NCBI GenBank assembly: GCA_003694825.1
Contig: RFJS01000262.1
Location: forward strand, 1-12,957
DNA: 12,957 nucleotides
DNA from: Verrucomicrobiota bacterium
GTDB lineage: Bacteria; Verrucomicrobiota; Verrucomicrobiia; Opitutales; Opitutaceae
Direction: 5' to 3'
Below, one piece after another: positions 1 to 8,075 of the stretch. Every line of letters begins with the position of its first letter. Position 1 is the stretch's first letter. The position numbers were made by a program, and so were the translations under genes. The notes under the pieces were generated by a model. The model saw only the letters and a program-made list of their open reading frames with translations, searched no databases and was not told the DNA's origin.

Positions 1-42
1 ATCGTCCTGAACCTCGAACCCGCCGCGGCCCGCGCCTCCTGA
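1..42 (+). CDS. 3' end of an unidentified gene (partial)
   Basis: Reading from the first base gives 13 sense codons (ending Leu-Glu-Pro-Ala-Ala-Ala-Arg-Ala-Ser) and a TGA at 40-42. The codons have the G/C third positions typical of this genome, and a gene running in from the left would fit the layout. No family can be recognised from 13 residues. Another frame stays open to about 113 but reads as Arg/Pro/Ser-rich sequence, which looks non-coding. No intrinsic terminator is visible between 43 and 173. Confidence 0.3.
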   Translation: MVLNLEPAAARAS

Positions 43-173
43 TGCGCCGTGGCCGCTCTCTCCATCCCGCACAGTCAACCGATCGAACTGCGTCAACTAC
101 CTATCTCTCTTAAGGCCATAGCCCCCCGGGCCGAAGTAAAAACCACCAATCCACCATCAGCTAACGTTCGCAA

Positions 174-718
174 ATGAAAGCACCTCACCTGCATCTCGCA
201 TCGTTCCTTCGCGCATGCGTCATGGGCGCCGCGCTCCTCACCGCCTTCGCGTTCTCGGGCAATGACGCTTCGGCCCAGTCCTACGAAAAGATCCGTGCGA
301 TCTTCCTCTACAACTTTGCCAAGCACGTCGAATGGCCCGACACGGCCTTCAGCGACGCCAAGGCCCCCATCGTGATCGGCGTGGTCGACGCCTCGAAAGT
401 AGCCAAAGAGCTGGAGCGCAGCGTCCGCGGCAAGGACGCCAACGGCCACGATATCGCCGTCAAAGAGGTTTCCAGCCCGGCCGACGCCGACGGCTGCCAC
501 ATCGTCTACATTCCCGACAAGGCCAAGGCCCCCGCCTTCATCGAAGCCTTCCAGGGCAAGCCCATCCTCACCGTCGGCGAGCAGAGTAACTTCACCGAAA
601 TCGGCGGCATGATCAAGCTGTTCGAAAAAACAACAAGGTCGGCTGTTTCGTCAACGTCACCGCTTCGACCAACGCCGGACTCAAGATGAGCTCCAAGCTC
701 GTCGCGTCCAAGAAATAG
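174..718 (+). CDS. YfiR family (DUF4154) periplasmic protein, frameshifted near the 3' end
   Basis: This is a secreted YfiR-family protein; in Pseudomonas YfiR is the periplasmic repressor of the diguanylate cyclase YfiN. A Sec signal peptide covers about residues 1-35 (hydrophobic core, then ASAQ). The family hallmark FLYNFAKHVEWPD follows at about 43-55, and the conserved GGMIKLF stretch lies near 145-151. The unbroken frame stops at 689 with an unrelated Ser/Thr/Pro-rich tail. A -1 shift in the run of six A at 625-630 restores the expected family ending (NNKVGCFVNV, then NAGLKMSSKL) with a TAG at 716-718, about 181 residues in all. The break is therefore a lost A (sequencing error or true mutation) or, less likely, slippage. 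There is no clear Shine-Dalgarno before the ATG. The chemoreceptor gene starts 49 bases after the restored stop, so the two probably share a transcript. The family call is solid; a YfiN-type partner is not seen. Confidence 0.82.
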
Positions 719-767
719 CACCCGTCCCTTACACTCATTCCCCGTCATCTAAACCTCGATACGACCC

Positions 768-2876
768 ATGAAAAAGCTAGGACTTCGCGCCCGCCTCACA
801 TTGACGATATCGTGCGCGGTCGCGGTCGTTCTCGCCGGCCTGGTTTACTTCCAGGTGCGCACGTCCTACGACTACGCACGCCGGGAGGCCTTCAGCAAGG
901 CTGGTGAAACCGCGCTGCGCCACGCCTCGGAAACCTCACATCAGCTCGAAGGAGCCATCACCGGGGCGGCCAGCACGGCCAAAACCTTCGCCGACTTCAA
1001 AGCCGAGTGGGTCGAAGACCGAGGCCTCTACAATTCCGTCCTCAAGCAGCTCCTCGCCGCCAATGCCGATTTCGCCGCCGTGTGGACCTGCTGGGAGCCG
1101 GATGCCCTGGACGGTGCCGATGCCGACTTCGCCGGCCGCAATGGCTACGACGACACCGGCCGGTTCATCCCGATGTGGTTCCGCGACTCCAGCGACAGCA
1201 TCGACATCGGCATGGTGCCCAACTACAATAAGCCGGGGGCCAACGACTACTACGTCAAACCCCTCGCCAGCGGTGAAATCTATGTCTCCGAGCCTTTTGA
1301 GGTGAAGCTCGGCGATTCCACCCGCGAGGTGATCAGTGTCTCCGTCCCGATCATCTTCAATGGAGAAAACCTCGGCGTCGCCGGCGTGTTCCTCCCCACT
1401 TCCACCCTCCAGGAACTCGTTGCCGGGATTCGTCCCTACGAAATCGGCTATGCCACCCTCCTGTCCGACAGCGGGCGCTGCATCGCGCATCCCGTTTCCA
1501 AATACATCGGCAAGAAAACGACCGAACCGGAAATGCTCGCGCATGCCTGGGATGCCGTGAAGAGCGGAAAGACGTACGGTGAGACCTTTGAGGACAAGGA
1601 TCTCGGCACCGAAGTCTACCGCGTCTACGCGCCGGTCAACACCGGCCGGGCCGAAGCGCCCTGGACCCTCGCCATCACCCTTCCGATGAACCGCATCCTC
1701 GCGGACGCGAACGCCGCCATGGTGCGCGCCGTCGCGGTGAGCTTTGGCGCCCTCGCCCTCATCGGCGCCGTCGTCTTCTGGCTTGCCACCCGCATCACCC
1801 GCCCGCTGCTCAACGCCGTCAAGGTCATCGAGCGCGTCTCCAATCGCGATCTCACCGCGAGCATGGAGGTCACCACCGATGACGAAATCGGCCAGATGGG
1901 CAACGCCCTCAATCGCATGGTCTCCGACCTGCGTCGCAACATCGAGGGTGTCGCCGACAACTCCAAGGCCCTGCGCTCCGCATCCGACCAGCTCACCGAC
2001 GTCAGCGCCCGCGTGAGCACGAACTCCGAGGAAACCGCCACCCAGGCAAATCTCGTGGCCAGCGCCGCCGAGCAGGTCAGCCGCAGTGTCGCCACCGTGG
2101 CCACCTCCGCCGAGGAAATGACCGCCACCATTCGCGAAATCGCCGAGCAGGCCTCACAGGCCGCTCAGGTCGCGGGCAAGGCTTCCACCGCCGCGGCTCA
2201 CACCAACGAGACGATCATGAAGCTCGGCGAATCCTCCGCGGAGATCGGCAATGTCATCAAGGTGATCACCTCCATCGCCGAGCAGACCAATCTGCTCGCC
2301 CTCAACGCCACGATCGAGGCCGCTCGCGCCGGCGAGGCGGGCAAGGGTTTCGCCGTCGTCGCCAACGAGGTGAAGGAACTCGCCAAACAAACCGGCCGCG
2401 CCACCGAGGAAATCCGCTCGAAGATCGAAGCGATCCAGAGCGACACCCAGGGTGCCGTCACGGCGATCCGCGAAATCTCCGAGATCATCGAACAGATCAA
2501 CCAGATCCAGACGACGATCGCCTCGAGCGTCGAAGAGCAGGCCGCCACGATGAACGAAATCTCGATGAACTCGTCCGAAGCCTCCCGCGGCAGTTCCGAG
2601 ATCGCTCAGAACATCGTCAGCGTCTCCGAGGCCGCCAAAGGCTCCAACGACGCCGCCGCGAGCACGGCCACCGCCGCCACGGAGCTGGCGAGCCTCGCCG
2701 GCCAGCTCAACGAGATTGTTTCCCGCTTCAAGCTGAGCGCCGACGACGGAGCGGCTCCCTCTGCCGACGCCGATGCGCAGATCCCGCAAGTGGACTACGA
2801 CAACGCTCCGCTTGGCGGCGAAAAGCCCACCTGGCATCTCGGCCGCCAGGGCGCCAAAGACACCGTCGCCAGCTGA
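768..2876 (+). CDS. Methyl-accepting chemotaxis protein with dCache sensor domain
   Basis: This is a 702-residue inner-membrane chemoreceptor that should signal through CheW/CheA. The order of parts is: cytoplasmic Lys/Arg-rich start, TM1 at about 10-30, a large periplasmic double-Cache (dCache_1-type) sensor at about 35-315, TM2 at about 319-341, HAMP at about 342-396, then a long helical signalling domain. Sensor landmarks are a Trp-Glu-Pro segment, [10 protein letters not shown] and NDYYVKP. The kinase-control hairpin tip at about 502-538 is nearly canonical ([20 protein letters not shown], then [11 protein letters not shown]). The typical amino-acid-binding dCache motif (Tyr…Arg-x-Trp-Tyr) was not found, so the ligand is unknown. 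After the helical bundle there is a flexible tail of about 45 residues rich in Ala/Asp/Gly, without an NWETF-like CheR/CheB docking pentapeptide. A secreted YfiR-family protein lies immediately upstream and may be a periplasmic partner (inference). A terminator follows the gene. Confidence 0.95.
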   Translation: MKKLGLRARLTLTISCAVAVVLAGLVYFQVRTSYDYARREAFSKAGETALRHASETSHQLEGAITGAASTAKTFADFKAEWVEDRGLYNSVLKQLLAANADFAAVWTCWEPDALDGADADFAGRNGYDDTGRFIPMWFRDSSDSIDIGMVPNYNKPGANDYYVKPLASGEIYVSEPFEVKLGDSTREVISVSVPIIFNGENLGVAGVFLPTSTLQELVAGIRPYEIGYATLLSDSGRCIAHPVSKYIGKKTTEPEMLAHAWDAVKSGKTYGETFEDKDLGTEVYRVYAPVNTGRAEAPWTLAITLPMNRILADANAAMVRAVAVSFGALALIGAVVFWLATRITRPLLNAVKVIERVSNRDLTASMEVTTDDEIGQMGNALNRMVSDLRRNIEGVADNSKALRSASDQLTDVSARVSTNSEETATQANLVASAAEQVSRSVATVATSAEEMTATIREIAEQASQAAQVAGKASTAAAHTNETIMKLGESSAEIGNVIKVITSIAEQTNLLALNATIEAARAGEAGKGFAVVANEVKELAKQTGRATEEIRSKIEAIQSDTQGAVTAIREISEIIEQINQIQTTIASSVEEQAATMNEISMNSSEASRGSSEIAQNIVSVSEAAKGSNDAAASTATAATELASLAGQLNEIVSRFKLSADDGAAPSADADAQIPQVDYDNAPLGGEKPTWHLGRQGAKDTVAS

Positions 2877-2916
2877 TCACGACGCGCTGTCCCCGCTTAC
2901 ATTCTCAACTCAACCG

Positions 2917-2954
2917 GGCGCCTGCCGGCAAATGCCGCGCAGGCGCCTTTCTTT
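2917..2954 (+). terminator. Rho-independent terminator after the chemoreceptor gene
   Basis: A 9 bp GC-rich stem (GGCGCCTGC at 2917-2925 with GCAGGCGCC at 2939-2947) is topped by an inner stem CGGCA/TGCCG (2926-2930 with 2933-2937) and followed by TTTCTTT. It lies 40 bases after the chemoreceptor stop and points the right way. The T tract is only on this side, so it should not act for the convergent - strand lacI-type gene. Confidence 0.85.
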
Positions 2955-3058
2955 GCGCCCCTGCAATGGCGGCGGAGCGTCGCCCCGGCCGTCCTCTCCT
3001 TCCCCGTCGTCCGCCGCGCGGCCGCCGGACATCTCCCGGCCGCGATGGCCTCGCCCGT

Positions 3059-4099
3059 TCAGGATTGCGGCCGCACCGTCCACCCCGGGCTCCAGGTGCC
3101 GCCGATGAGTGTCGCCCGGGGGAACTCCGGGATTCCAGTCTGGTGGTTGTGAATCATCGAGATGAGCAGGTCCACCGCGGCACCGGCGGCGGCATCGTGG
3201 TGCTGATCGATGCCCGCCCAATCCGCCTGCGCGGCATGCTTGTCGAGGAGGACCAGCCCGATGTCTTCCGGAATTCGCCGCCCCGAACGGACCAGCAGGT
3301 CGTGAAGATCGACGTGGAGCGTAAGCAGCACATCCGGCTCATTCCGCTCCATCCATTCCAGAAAGGCCGCCTCGCCCTCCCCTCTCGCCGGCCGCGCCAT
3401 GAAACTGGCGATGCGATTCTTTGCAGGAAGCGCCTGTTGTGCCCGCCACATCGCACTTGAAAAACGCCCGTCGAGCATGTCGTCGATCGCCTGATCCACG
3501 ACGAGTGCCGGGCGCTTGTATCCAAGATCCATGACCTTCCGCACGGCCTCGAGCACGACCTGGTGGTGATCCACCCAACAGAACGGCAGCGCCGGCCGGC
3601 GCGTGCGCCCGCCGGCCACGACACAGGGAAACTTCTCCCACGTCGGCATGAACCGCTCCGGCAGGACCCTATCCGGAACGCTCGCCACGATGACCCCGCC
3701 GACAATTCCCCTTGCCTCGAAGATCCGGTTGAGCCGGCCACCATCCAACTCCGGATCATCCAGCCAGAACTCGTCGCAGCCGTATCCCTGGGCCTCGGCC
3801 CGCTCCCGACACGCCCGCCCCCATACATGCTCCGGCCCGTTTTCGGCGAGCGCGCGCCTGCCGCGAGATCCGTTCAACAACGCGAGCGCACGCTGGCAGC
3901 CCGCCGTCCCGTTCCTGCGCAACTCCACGAGCAACTGCGCCACAACTGGGTTTCTGGCGTAGCCAAGCTCCTCGGCGATCCGCCTGACCTTCTCCCGGGT
4001 CGCCACCGAGATGCGCGGACTCCCGCGAAGCGCAAGCGATACGGTGTTCCTGGATACACCCGCCTTGCGGGCGATCATTGCCATCGAGACGCGTGCCAT
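3059..4099 (-). CDS. LacI family transcriptional regulator
   Basis: This is a DNA-binding sugar-type regulator of 346 residues from the start chosen here. The N-terminal helix-turn-helix (about residues 3-25) reads SMAMIARKAGVSRNTVSLAL, followed by RISVATREKVRRIAEELGY, which matches the LacI headpiece and second helix. The rest is a periplasmic-binding-protein-like effector domain ending with the WSPGWTVR segment common in this family. The Met at 4099 places the helix-turn-helix at the usual distance from the N-terminus; in-frame ATGs at 4114 and 4132 would add 5 or 11 residues and have no better ribosome site. The effector and target genes are unknown. The upstream neighbour on the same strand encodes a membrane protein and not a sugar enzyme, and the only glycoside hydrolase is 4 kb away, so no regulon can be assigned. 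A 9-base palindrome ACACGGTGT at 4119-4127, just upstream of the start, might be an autoregulatory operator but is weak. Confidence 0.93.
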   Translation of the reverse strand: MARVSMAMIARKAGVSRNTVSLALRGSPRISVATREKVRRIAEELGYARNPVVAQLLVELRRNGTAGCQRALALLNGSRGRRALAENGPEHVWGRACRERAEAQGYGCDEFWLDDPELDGGRLNRIFEARGIVGGVIVASVPDRVLPERFMPTWEKFPCVVAGGRTRRPALPFCWVDHHQVVLEAVRKVMDLGYKRPALVVDQAIDDMLDGRFSSAMWRAQQALPAKNRIASFMARPARGEGEAAFLEWMERNEPDVLLTLHVDLHDLLVRSGRRIPEDIGLVLLDKHAAQADWAGIDQHHDAAAGAAVDLLISMIHNHQTGIPEFPRATLIGGTWSPGWTVRPQS

Positions 4100-4230
4100 C
4101 GCCCGTCGACTCATACACACACGGTGTCGCAAGAAAAGAGATTACCGTCACCTCCAACTCCAGCCATGAGCCCGCTGGCGCCACCCCGACCGCCCGGTCC
4201 CGCCGGCCGGCGGCAGCTCCCCGCTTCATC

Positions 4231-4259
4231 CCCCGCCCCGCGGTATCCGCGCGGCGGGG
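4231..4259. other. Strong GC hairpin between the TIGR03546-type gene and lacI
   Basis: CCCCGCC (4231-4237) pairs with GGCGGGG (4253-4259). After one C/C mismatch, CGCGG (4239-4243) pairs with CCGCG (4247-4251) around a TAT loop. It sits about 45 bases after the stop of the upstream - strand gene and 130 bases before the lacI-type start. No T tract follows on either strand, so it is not a canonical intrinsic terminator. It could stabilise the mRNA end, cause pausing, or be chance in GC-rich DNA. The rest of 4100-4303 shows nothing else recognisable. Confidence 0.35.
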
Positions 4260-4303
4260 ATGATGACGGCATGGTCATGGGCGACCGGAAGCCGGGCGGC
4301 CCG

Positions 4304-6178
4304 TCACGGCGTCGGTTTCTCCTTCTGGCCGCCGAGCAAACCATCGAGCAAACCGCCGGCCGCTTCTTCGAGCGAGGGTTTGCCGGCATCCGTTTCGCCT
4401 TCACCGGCGTCTTCCGCCGGCGCGGGCGCGGAAGCGTCCTGCTCGTCGTCGCCGCCGAGCAGCTTTCCGAGCTCGCCGCCGAGGCGATTGGTCAGCTCCC
4501 GCTTGCCGGCATCGACGAGGGCACGCTTCAAGGCAGAGCCATCCACGCGGATGGCGGGATTGTCGATCGCCCCCCGCACGACCACCGGCACGGCGAGTTC
4601 ATCGACCCTGGCAGATGTGCCGCCAATCGCGACGGTCGTCCCCCTCAGGGTCAATTTGATCGGCAAATTGGTATCCACCGCACTGATCACTCCCGAAGCG
4701 GTGACATCGACCGTGCCGCCCTTCACCGGGAGCGGCTGGTCACGCTTGAGCTGTTCGGCGAGCTTGTCGACATCGAGACCGGACAGCGCGAGCTCGACCC
4801 GCGCACCCGACGCAGACGCCGGAGGCAGCGTCGCCGTCGCCTTGATCTGACCGCTCGACGACACCACCCGCAAGGCGGCGGCGTCGGGCACGAGAGCCGG
4901 CTGGGTGCTCAGATTGTCGGCATGGAGATCGATCGTCTCCCCGGGCAGCGAGGCCACCTCGATGCCATTGGCTTCGATTCGTCGGATCAGCAGCCGGGGC
5001 GCCCCCTCGATCAAACCGTCATAGACCACATGCGGATAGCCGAGGGCCTCGACGCGGGCGCGCAGGATTTCCTCCCAGCTCGGTCCGCTCTCGGGTGCCT
5101 CCTCCGGCTCGCCTCCCGAAAATTCCTCCAGCCACCGCCGCACGGTGGCCAGGCGCTCCCGCCAAAGATCCGCGTCTTCAAAGATCTGCTCGAGCGTCTC
5201 GGCGTCCGGCATCTCTGCCTTGATCTCGTCGGAGGGCGGCTCCGGTTCGGGCCGGGGGCCGACGAGACGGCCCGGCTGCTGCCGCGGCGTCCCGAGGCGG
5301 GCGCCGGTGACGACGACCGAATCGACCACGGCGCGCTTGCGCAGGAGGTCCGAGGTATCGATGGCGGCGACAATGCGCTCGGCCACGAAGAGATTGGTGG
5401 CGAGATCGGCCGGATCCGTCATCTCCAGTCCTTCGATCTCGAGCCGCCCCGCGCCGAGATCCAGGGAGGCGCGAGCGAGGTCCACCGTCGCACCGTTGGC
5501 CTGTTCGAGATTCTCCCGGATGAGAGAGGTGACAAAAGCGTCATCGAGCATCCGCAGCCCGAAGAATCCTCCCGCCCCGAGGATGAGCACGAGCACCAGT
5601 CCGGCCATGCGGACCGGGTTGCCCATGCGACGCGCCGCCAGTTCCTCCCAGCTCTTCTTGCCGCTGGTCCCACCGAGAAAGATAAATCCGAACACCTTCA
5701 CCAGCCGGTTCTCGCTCCAGCGCTGAAAAGCCGCCGACCCCGCCTCGAGCGCGGCCAGCCGGCGCCAGATCCCCTTCAAGGTCCGGTTGACCGACCACCC
5801 GCAGATCGCGCCGAAGAGCAGCCCGAGCACCAGTCCCCCGGTGACCACGTAGTATTCGAATCCGAAAAACGCCAGCACCGGGGCGTTGGCCAGCGCGCGG
5901 AAGAGCCCTTCGGTCGGTCCCTCGAGAAGAAATCGGCCCACGTGAAAGCTCACCGGCATCAGCGCCAGCCCGAGCAGCTTCGCGGCCATGCCCACCACGC
6001 CGGCGAGGAAGAGGTTGGCGTTGAGGATCACCAGGAGCGCGACCAGCGCGACGATCAGGCCCGGGGCCTGGGAAAAGCCCGGCACAAAGCCGAGCAGCGC
6101 CGCCAGGATGCAGCCGGCATAGACCTGAAAGGGAGACGCGTCACCGCGCAGAAACTTGCCGATTTTTCGAGTAACCAT
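4304..6178 (-). CDS. Fused TIGR03546-TIGR03545 membrane/AsmA-like envelope protein
   Basis: This 624-residue envelope protein is of unknown exact function. Residues 1 to about 170 match the small multi-helix membrane family TIGR03546 (hydrophobic segments at about 20-50, 55-78 and 100-130, including a GFVPGFSQAPG turn). A further transmembrane helix at about 191-210 begins a TIGR03545-type domain. Its start is characteristic: TVDLARASLDLGAGRLEIEG at about 231-250, then MTDPADLATNLFVAERI and RLGTPRQ. The remainder is beta-rich and AsmA-like, probably periplasmic, ending in an acidic Ala/Glu/Asp linker and a GGLLDGLLGG tail. In the genomes where they are known, these two families are usually separate neighbouring genes found only in outer-membrane bacteria; here they are one frame. 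AsmA-like proteins act in lipid transport and outer-membrane maintenance, which is the best functional guess. The start is supported by AAGGAAAG upstream. It may be cotranscribed with the lacI-type gene 204 bases downstream. Confidence 0.85.
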   Translation of the reverse strand: MVTRKIGKFLRGDASPFQVYAGCILAALLGFVPGFSQAPGLIVALVALLVILNANLFLAGVVGMAAKLLGLALMPVSFHVGRFLLEGPTEGLFRALANAPVLAFFGFEYYVVTGGLVLGLLFGAICGWSVNRTLKGIWRRLAALEAGSAAFQRWSENRLVKVFGFIFLGGTSGKKSWEELAARRMGNPVRMAGLVLVLILGAGGFFGLRMLDDAFVTSLIRENLEQANGATVDLARASLDLGAGRLEIEGLEMTDPADLATNLFVAERIVAAIDTSDLLRKRAVVDSVVVTGARLGTPRQQPGRLVGPRPEPEPPSDEIKAEMPDAETLEQIFEDADLWRERLATVRRWLEEFSGGEPEEAPESGPSWEEILRARVEALGYPHVVYDGLIEGAPRLLIRRIEANGIEVASLPGETIDLHADNLSTQPALVPDAAALRVVSSSGQIKATATLPPASASGARVELALSGLDVDKLAEQLKRDQPLPVKGGTVDVTASGVISAVDTNLPIKLTLRGTTVAIGGTSARVDELAVPVVVRGAIDNPAIRVDGSALKRALVDAGKRELTNRLGGELGKLLGGDDEQDASAPAPAEDAGEGETDAGKPSLEEAAGGLLDGLLGGQKEKPTP

Positions 6179-6477
6179 GGGTATTGCTTTCCTTTGATGC
6201 CGCTACGCGCGACCGCCCGGGGAACCGGGCGGCACCGTCCATCTGATCCGGCGCAGCGCCTGTTGTTTCGGTCAAAAACACCAAACCGTCAACCGTATCG
6301 CCCCCGCCGGATACCCGAATTCACCCCGGAGAGATCCGCCATCTCCGCGCCATCGCACTCCCGCCCACGCCGCAACGGCCGCGGCTCCCGGACGCATCGA
6401 GCAGCGGGGGCGGACACGGGGGCGGGCGCATCGGGTTTGCGCTCGCGCCCACCTTCCCCGCCACCTACCGTGCCCCC
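6179..6477. other. Divergent intergenic region with a perfect hairpin
   Basis: These 299 bases separate the - strand envelope gene from the + strand osmC-type gene and must hold both promoters. The clearest element is a perfect 8 bp hairpin at 6213-6232 (CCGCCCGG, loop GGAA, CCGGGCGG). On the envelope-gene transcript it would lie 35 bases before the start codon. On the - strand a TTGACG at 6292-6287 could be a -35 box, but no good -10 follows at 16-18 bases, so no promoter is called. An AT-richer patch at about 6264-6295 stands out from the GC-rich surroundings. No gene is supported here; open frames read as Arg/Pro-rich antisense or run-through sequence. Confidence 0.4.
6187..6194 (-). promoter_or_regulatory. 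Ribosome binding site of the TIGR03546-TIGR03545 gene
   Basis: On the - strand AAGGAAAG lies 8 bases before the ATG at 6178. It is one of the few clear Shine-Dalgarno sequences in this window and decides the start. Confidence 0.65.
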
Positions 6478-6951
6478 ATGGCCGAACACACCGCTCAGGT
6501 CCTCTGGCAGCGTCCGCCCGACGCCCCGTTCACCGACAATCGCTACAGCCGCCGTCACGTCTGGCGTTTCGACGGCGGCGTCGAGGTGCCCGCCTCCTCG
6601 ACCCCCGCCATGCTCCCGCCCCCGCTCTCCGCCATCGATGCAGTCGATCCGGAAGAAGCGTTCGTCGCCGCGCTTTCGAGCTGCCACATGCTGTGGTTCC
6701 TCGCGATTGCCGCGCGCAAGGGCTATATCGTCGACGCCTACGAAGACCACGCCGTCGGCCACATGGGGCGCAACTCGGCGGGCCGCACCGCCATGGTCCG
6801 GGTCGTGCTCCGGCCGAAGGTCACCTTTGCGGGGGAAAACAGGCCCGACGCCGACGCCCTGAAAGAGCTGCACCATCAGGCGCATGAACAGTGTTTCATC
6901 GCCCACTCCGTCACATCCGAAGTGAGCATCGAACCGCAGGCCAACGCCTGA
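6478..6951 (+). CDS. OsmC family peroxiredoxin
   Basis: This 157-residue cytoplasmic OsmC/Ohr-superfamily protein belongs to a family of thiol peroxidases that reduce organic hydroperoxides. The two reactive cysteines are present: Cys69 in the helix reading PEEAFVAALSSCHMLWFL and Cys139 in EQCFIAHSV. The length and the position of both cysteines match OsmC-like members. The segment around residues 45-60 (PPPLSAIDAVDPEE) is typical of the branch annotated simply as OsmC family, not Ohr proper. The start ATG has no Shine-Dalgarno, but upstream in-frame sequence is Arg/Pro-rich and not protein-like. The mscS-type gene starts 59 bases after the stop with no terminator between, so the two are probably one operon linking peroxide and osmotic stress. 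Confidence 0.9.
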   Translation: MAEHTAQVLWQRPPDAPFTDNRYSRRHVWRFDGGVEVPASSTPAMLPPPLSAIDAVDPEEAFVAALSSCHMLWFLAIAARKGYIVDAYEDHAVGHMGRNSAGRTAMVRVVLRPKVTFAGENRPDADALKELHHQAHEQCFIAHSVTSEVSIEPQANA

Positions 6952-7010
6952 CCGACCTCTTTTCTGCCAACCGGTCCGCGGTCCCACCGCACCTGCCAGC
7001 CCCCCCCGTC

Positions 7011-7922
7011 ATGCAGATCCAGGACACCCTCGCCAAGCTCGCCGCCAAGATCACCGGCTGGGTCGAGCAGTTCATCCTCATCCTCCCCAACCTGATCATC
7101 GCGGCGTTGGTCATGGTTGTTTTCTGGTTCGTCGCGCGGCATGTCCGCCGCCTCGCCGAACATTTATTCTCGAAGGTCATCAAGGCCGCCGAAGTCGCCT
7201 GGCTCGCCTCCGTCGTCATCTATCTCGCCATCCTCATCGGCGGCCTCGTCGTCGCTCTCGGCGTCGTCGGGCTCGACAAGACCGTCACCTCGCTGCTCGC
7301 CGGCGCCGGCATTGCCGGCCTCGCGGTCGCCCTCGCCTTCCAGGATCTCGGCCAGAATATCCTCGCGGGCATCTATATCTCCCTGCGCGGCACGATCCGG
7401 ACCGGACACATCATCGAGGTCAACGGACACTTCGGCACGGTCCGGAAGATCAATCTCCGTGCCATCCACATGGAGACGAACACGGGTCAGAAAATCGTCA
7501 TCCCCAACCGCGAGGTCTTCGGCAACTCGGTCACGATCTACTCCACGGGCCGCCGGCGCGTGGATCTGCAGGTCGGCGTCTCCTATGGCGACGACCTCGA
7601 GAAGGTCCGCTCCGTCACGCTCGCCGCTGTCGAGGCCATCCCCGCCCGCCTGAAGAACGAACCGGCCGAGCTGTTCTACACGGAGTTCGGCGACAGCTCG
7701 ATCAACTTTGTCGTCAGATTCTGGATTCCCTTCAAGCGGCAGCGCGACTACCGTGACGCCGTCAGCGAGGCGGTGATGCGCATCAAGCGCGCCTATGACG
7801 AGCACGGCATCACCATCCCCTTCCCCATTCGCACGCTGGATTTCGGCATTGTCGGCGGCGAAAACCTTGCCGTTTCCCTGCGCCGCGCCGGGCTCGGCTC
7901 CGCCCCGGGCGCCGACGCCTGA
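7011..7922 (+). CDS. mscS: MscS family small-conductance mechanosensitive channel
   Basis: This 303-residue inner-membrane channel opens under membrane tension and releases solutes on hypo-osmotic shock; the length is close to E. coli MscS (286). TM1 is at about 21-42, TM2 at about 64-87 and the pore helix TM3 at about 93-125, with the small-residue Gly/Ala pattern AGAGIAGLAVALAFQ and the NILAG kink region. The beta domain follows (GTVRKINLRAIHMETNTGQK, then IVIPN), then the mixed alpha/beta cage ending in ITIPFPIRTLDF, the MscS C-terminal signature. The frame is open back to 6891 inside osmC, but the ATG at 7011 begins the protein-like sequence and gives normal TM spacing, so it was chosen. 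A good terminator lies 16 bases after the stop. The symbol is by family; orthology to E. coli mscS is not shown. Confidence 0.95.
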   Translation: MQIQDTLAKLAAKITGWVEQFILILPNLIIAALVMVVFWFVARHVRRLAEHLFSKVIKAAEVAWLASVVIYLAILIGGLVVALGVVGLDKTVTSLLAGAGIAGLAVALAFQDLGQNILAGIYISLRGTIRTGHIIEVNGHFGTVRKINLRAIHMETNTGQKIVIPNREVFGNSVTIYSTGRRRVDLQVGVSYGDDLEKVRSVTLAAVEAIPARLKNEPAELFYTEFGDSSINFVVRFWIPFKRQRDYRDAVSEAVMRIKRAYDEHGITIPFPIRTLDFGIVGGENLAVSLRRAGLGSAPGADA

Positions 7923-7938
7923 GAGCCAAAAGCACCGC

Positions 7939-7962
7939 CCGCGACATGTTTCGCGGCTTTTT
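7939..7962 (+). terminator. Rho-independent terminator after mscS
   Basis: CCGCGA (7939-7944) pairs with TCGCGG (7951-7956) around a six-base loop and is followed by CTTTTT. It lies 16 bases past the mscS stop and ends the osmC-mscS unit. The remaining sequence to 8075, before the convergent glycoside hydrolase gene, shows nothing recognisable. Confidence 0.8.
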
Positions 7963-8075
7963 AGACGCGCTCTGAGTTCGCCTCCCGGCACCCGCTCGGC
8001 CGATGCGGCCTCCGGCCCGGCGCCATCCGCGGGATAGGCATCCGTCGATCGCCGCCCGCCCTCCCGGAAACCGGA

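Noticed and set aside
74..97. Two GTCAAC repeats, 18 bases apart (74-79 and 92-97), before the YfiR-family gene.
   Set aside because: Only six bases each, with no recognised regulator or promoter alignment; chance cannot be excluded.
936..1544. - strand frames opposite the chemoreceptor (also 1625-2131 and 2154-2837).
   Set aside because: The + strand sensor, HAMP and signalling domains are unambiguous; these are complement artefacts.
6264..6292. Possible - strand promoter with TTGACG.
   Set aside because: No acceptable -10 element lies 16-18 bases downstream.
3563..6862. A 3.3 kb + strand open frame (about 1,100 codons) running antisense through the lacI-type and envelope genes.
   Set aside because: It crosses two real genes and two intergenic regions, is rich in Arg/Pro/His/Gln as expected from the complement of GC-rich codons, and has no domain. 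The opposite-strand proteins are well supported by family motifs.
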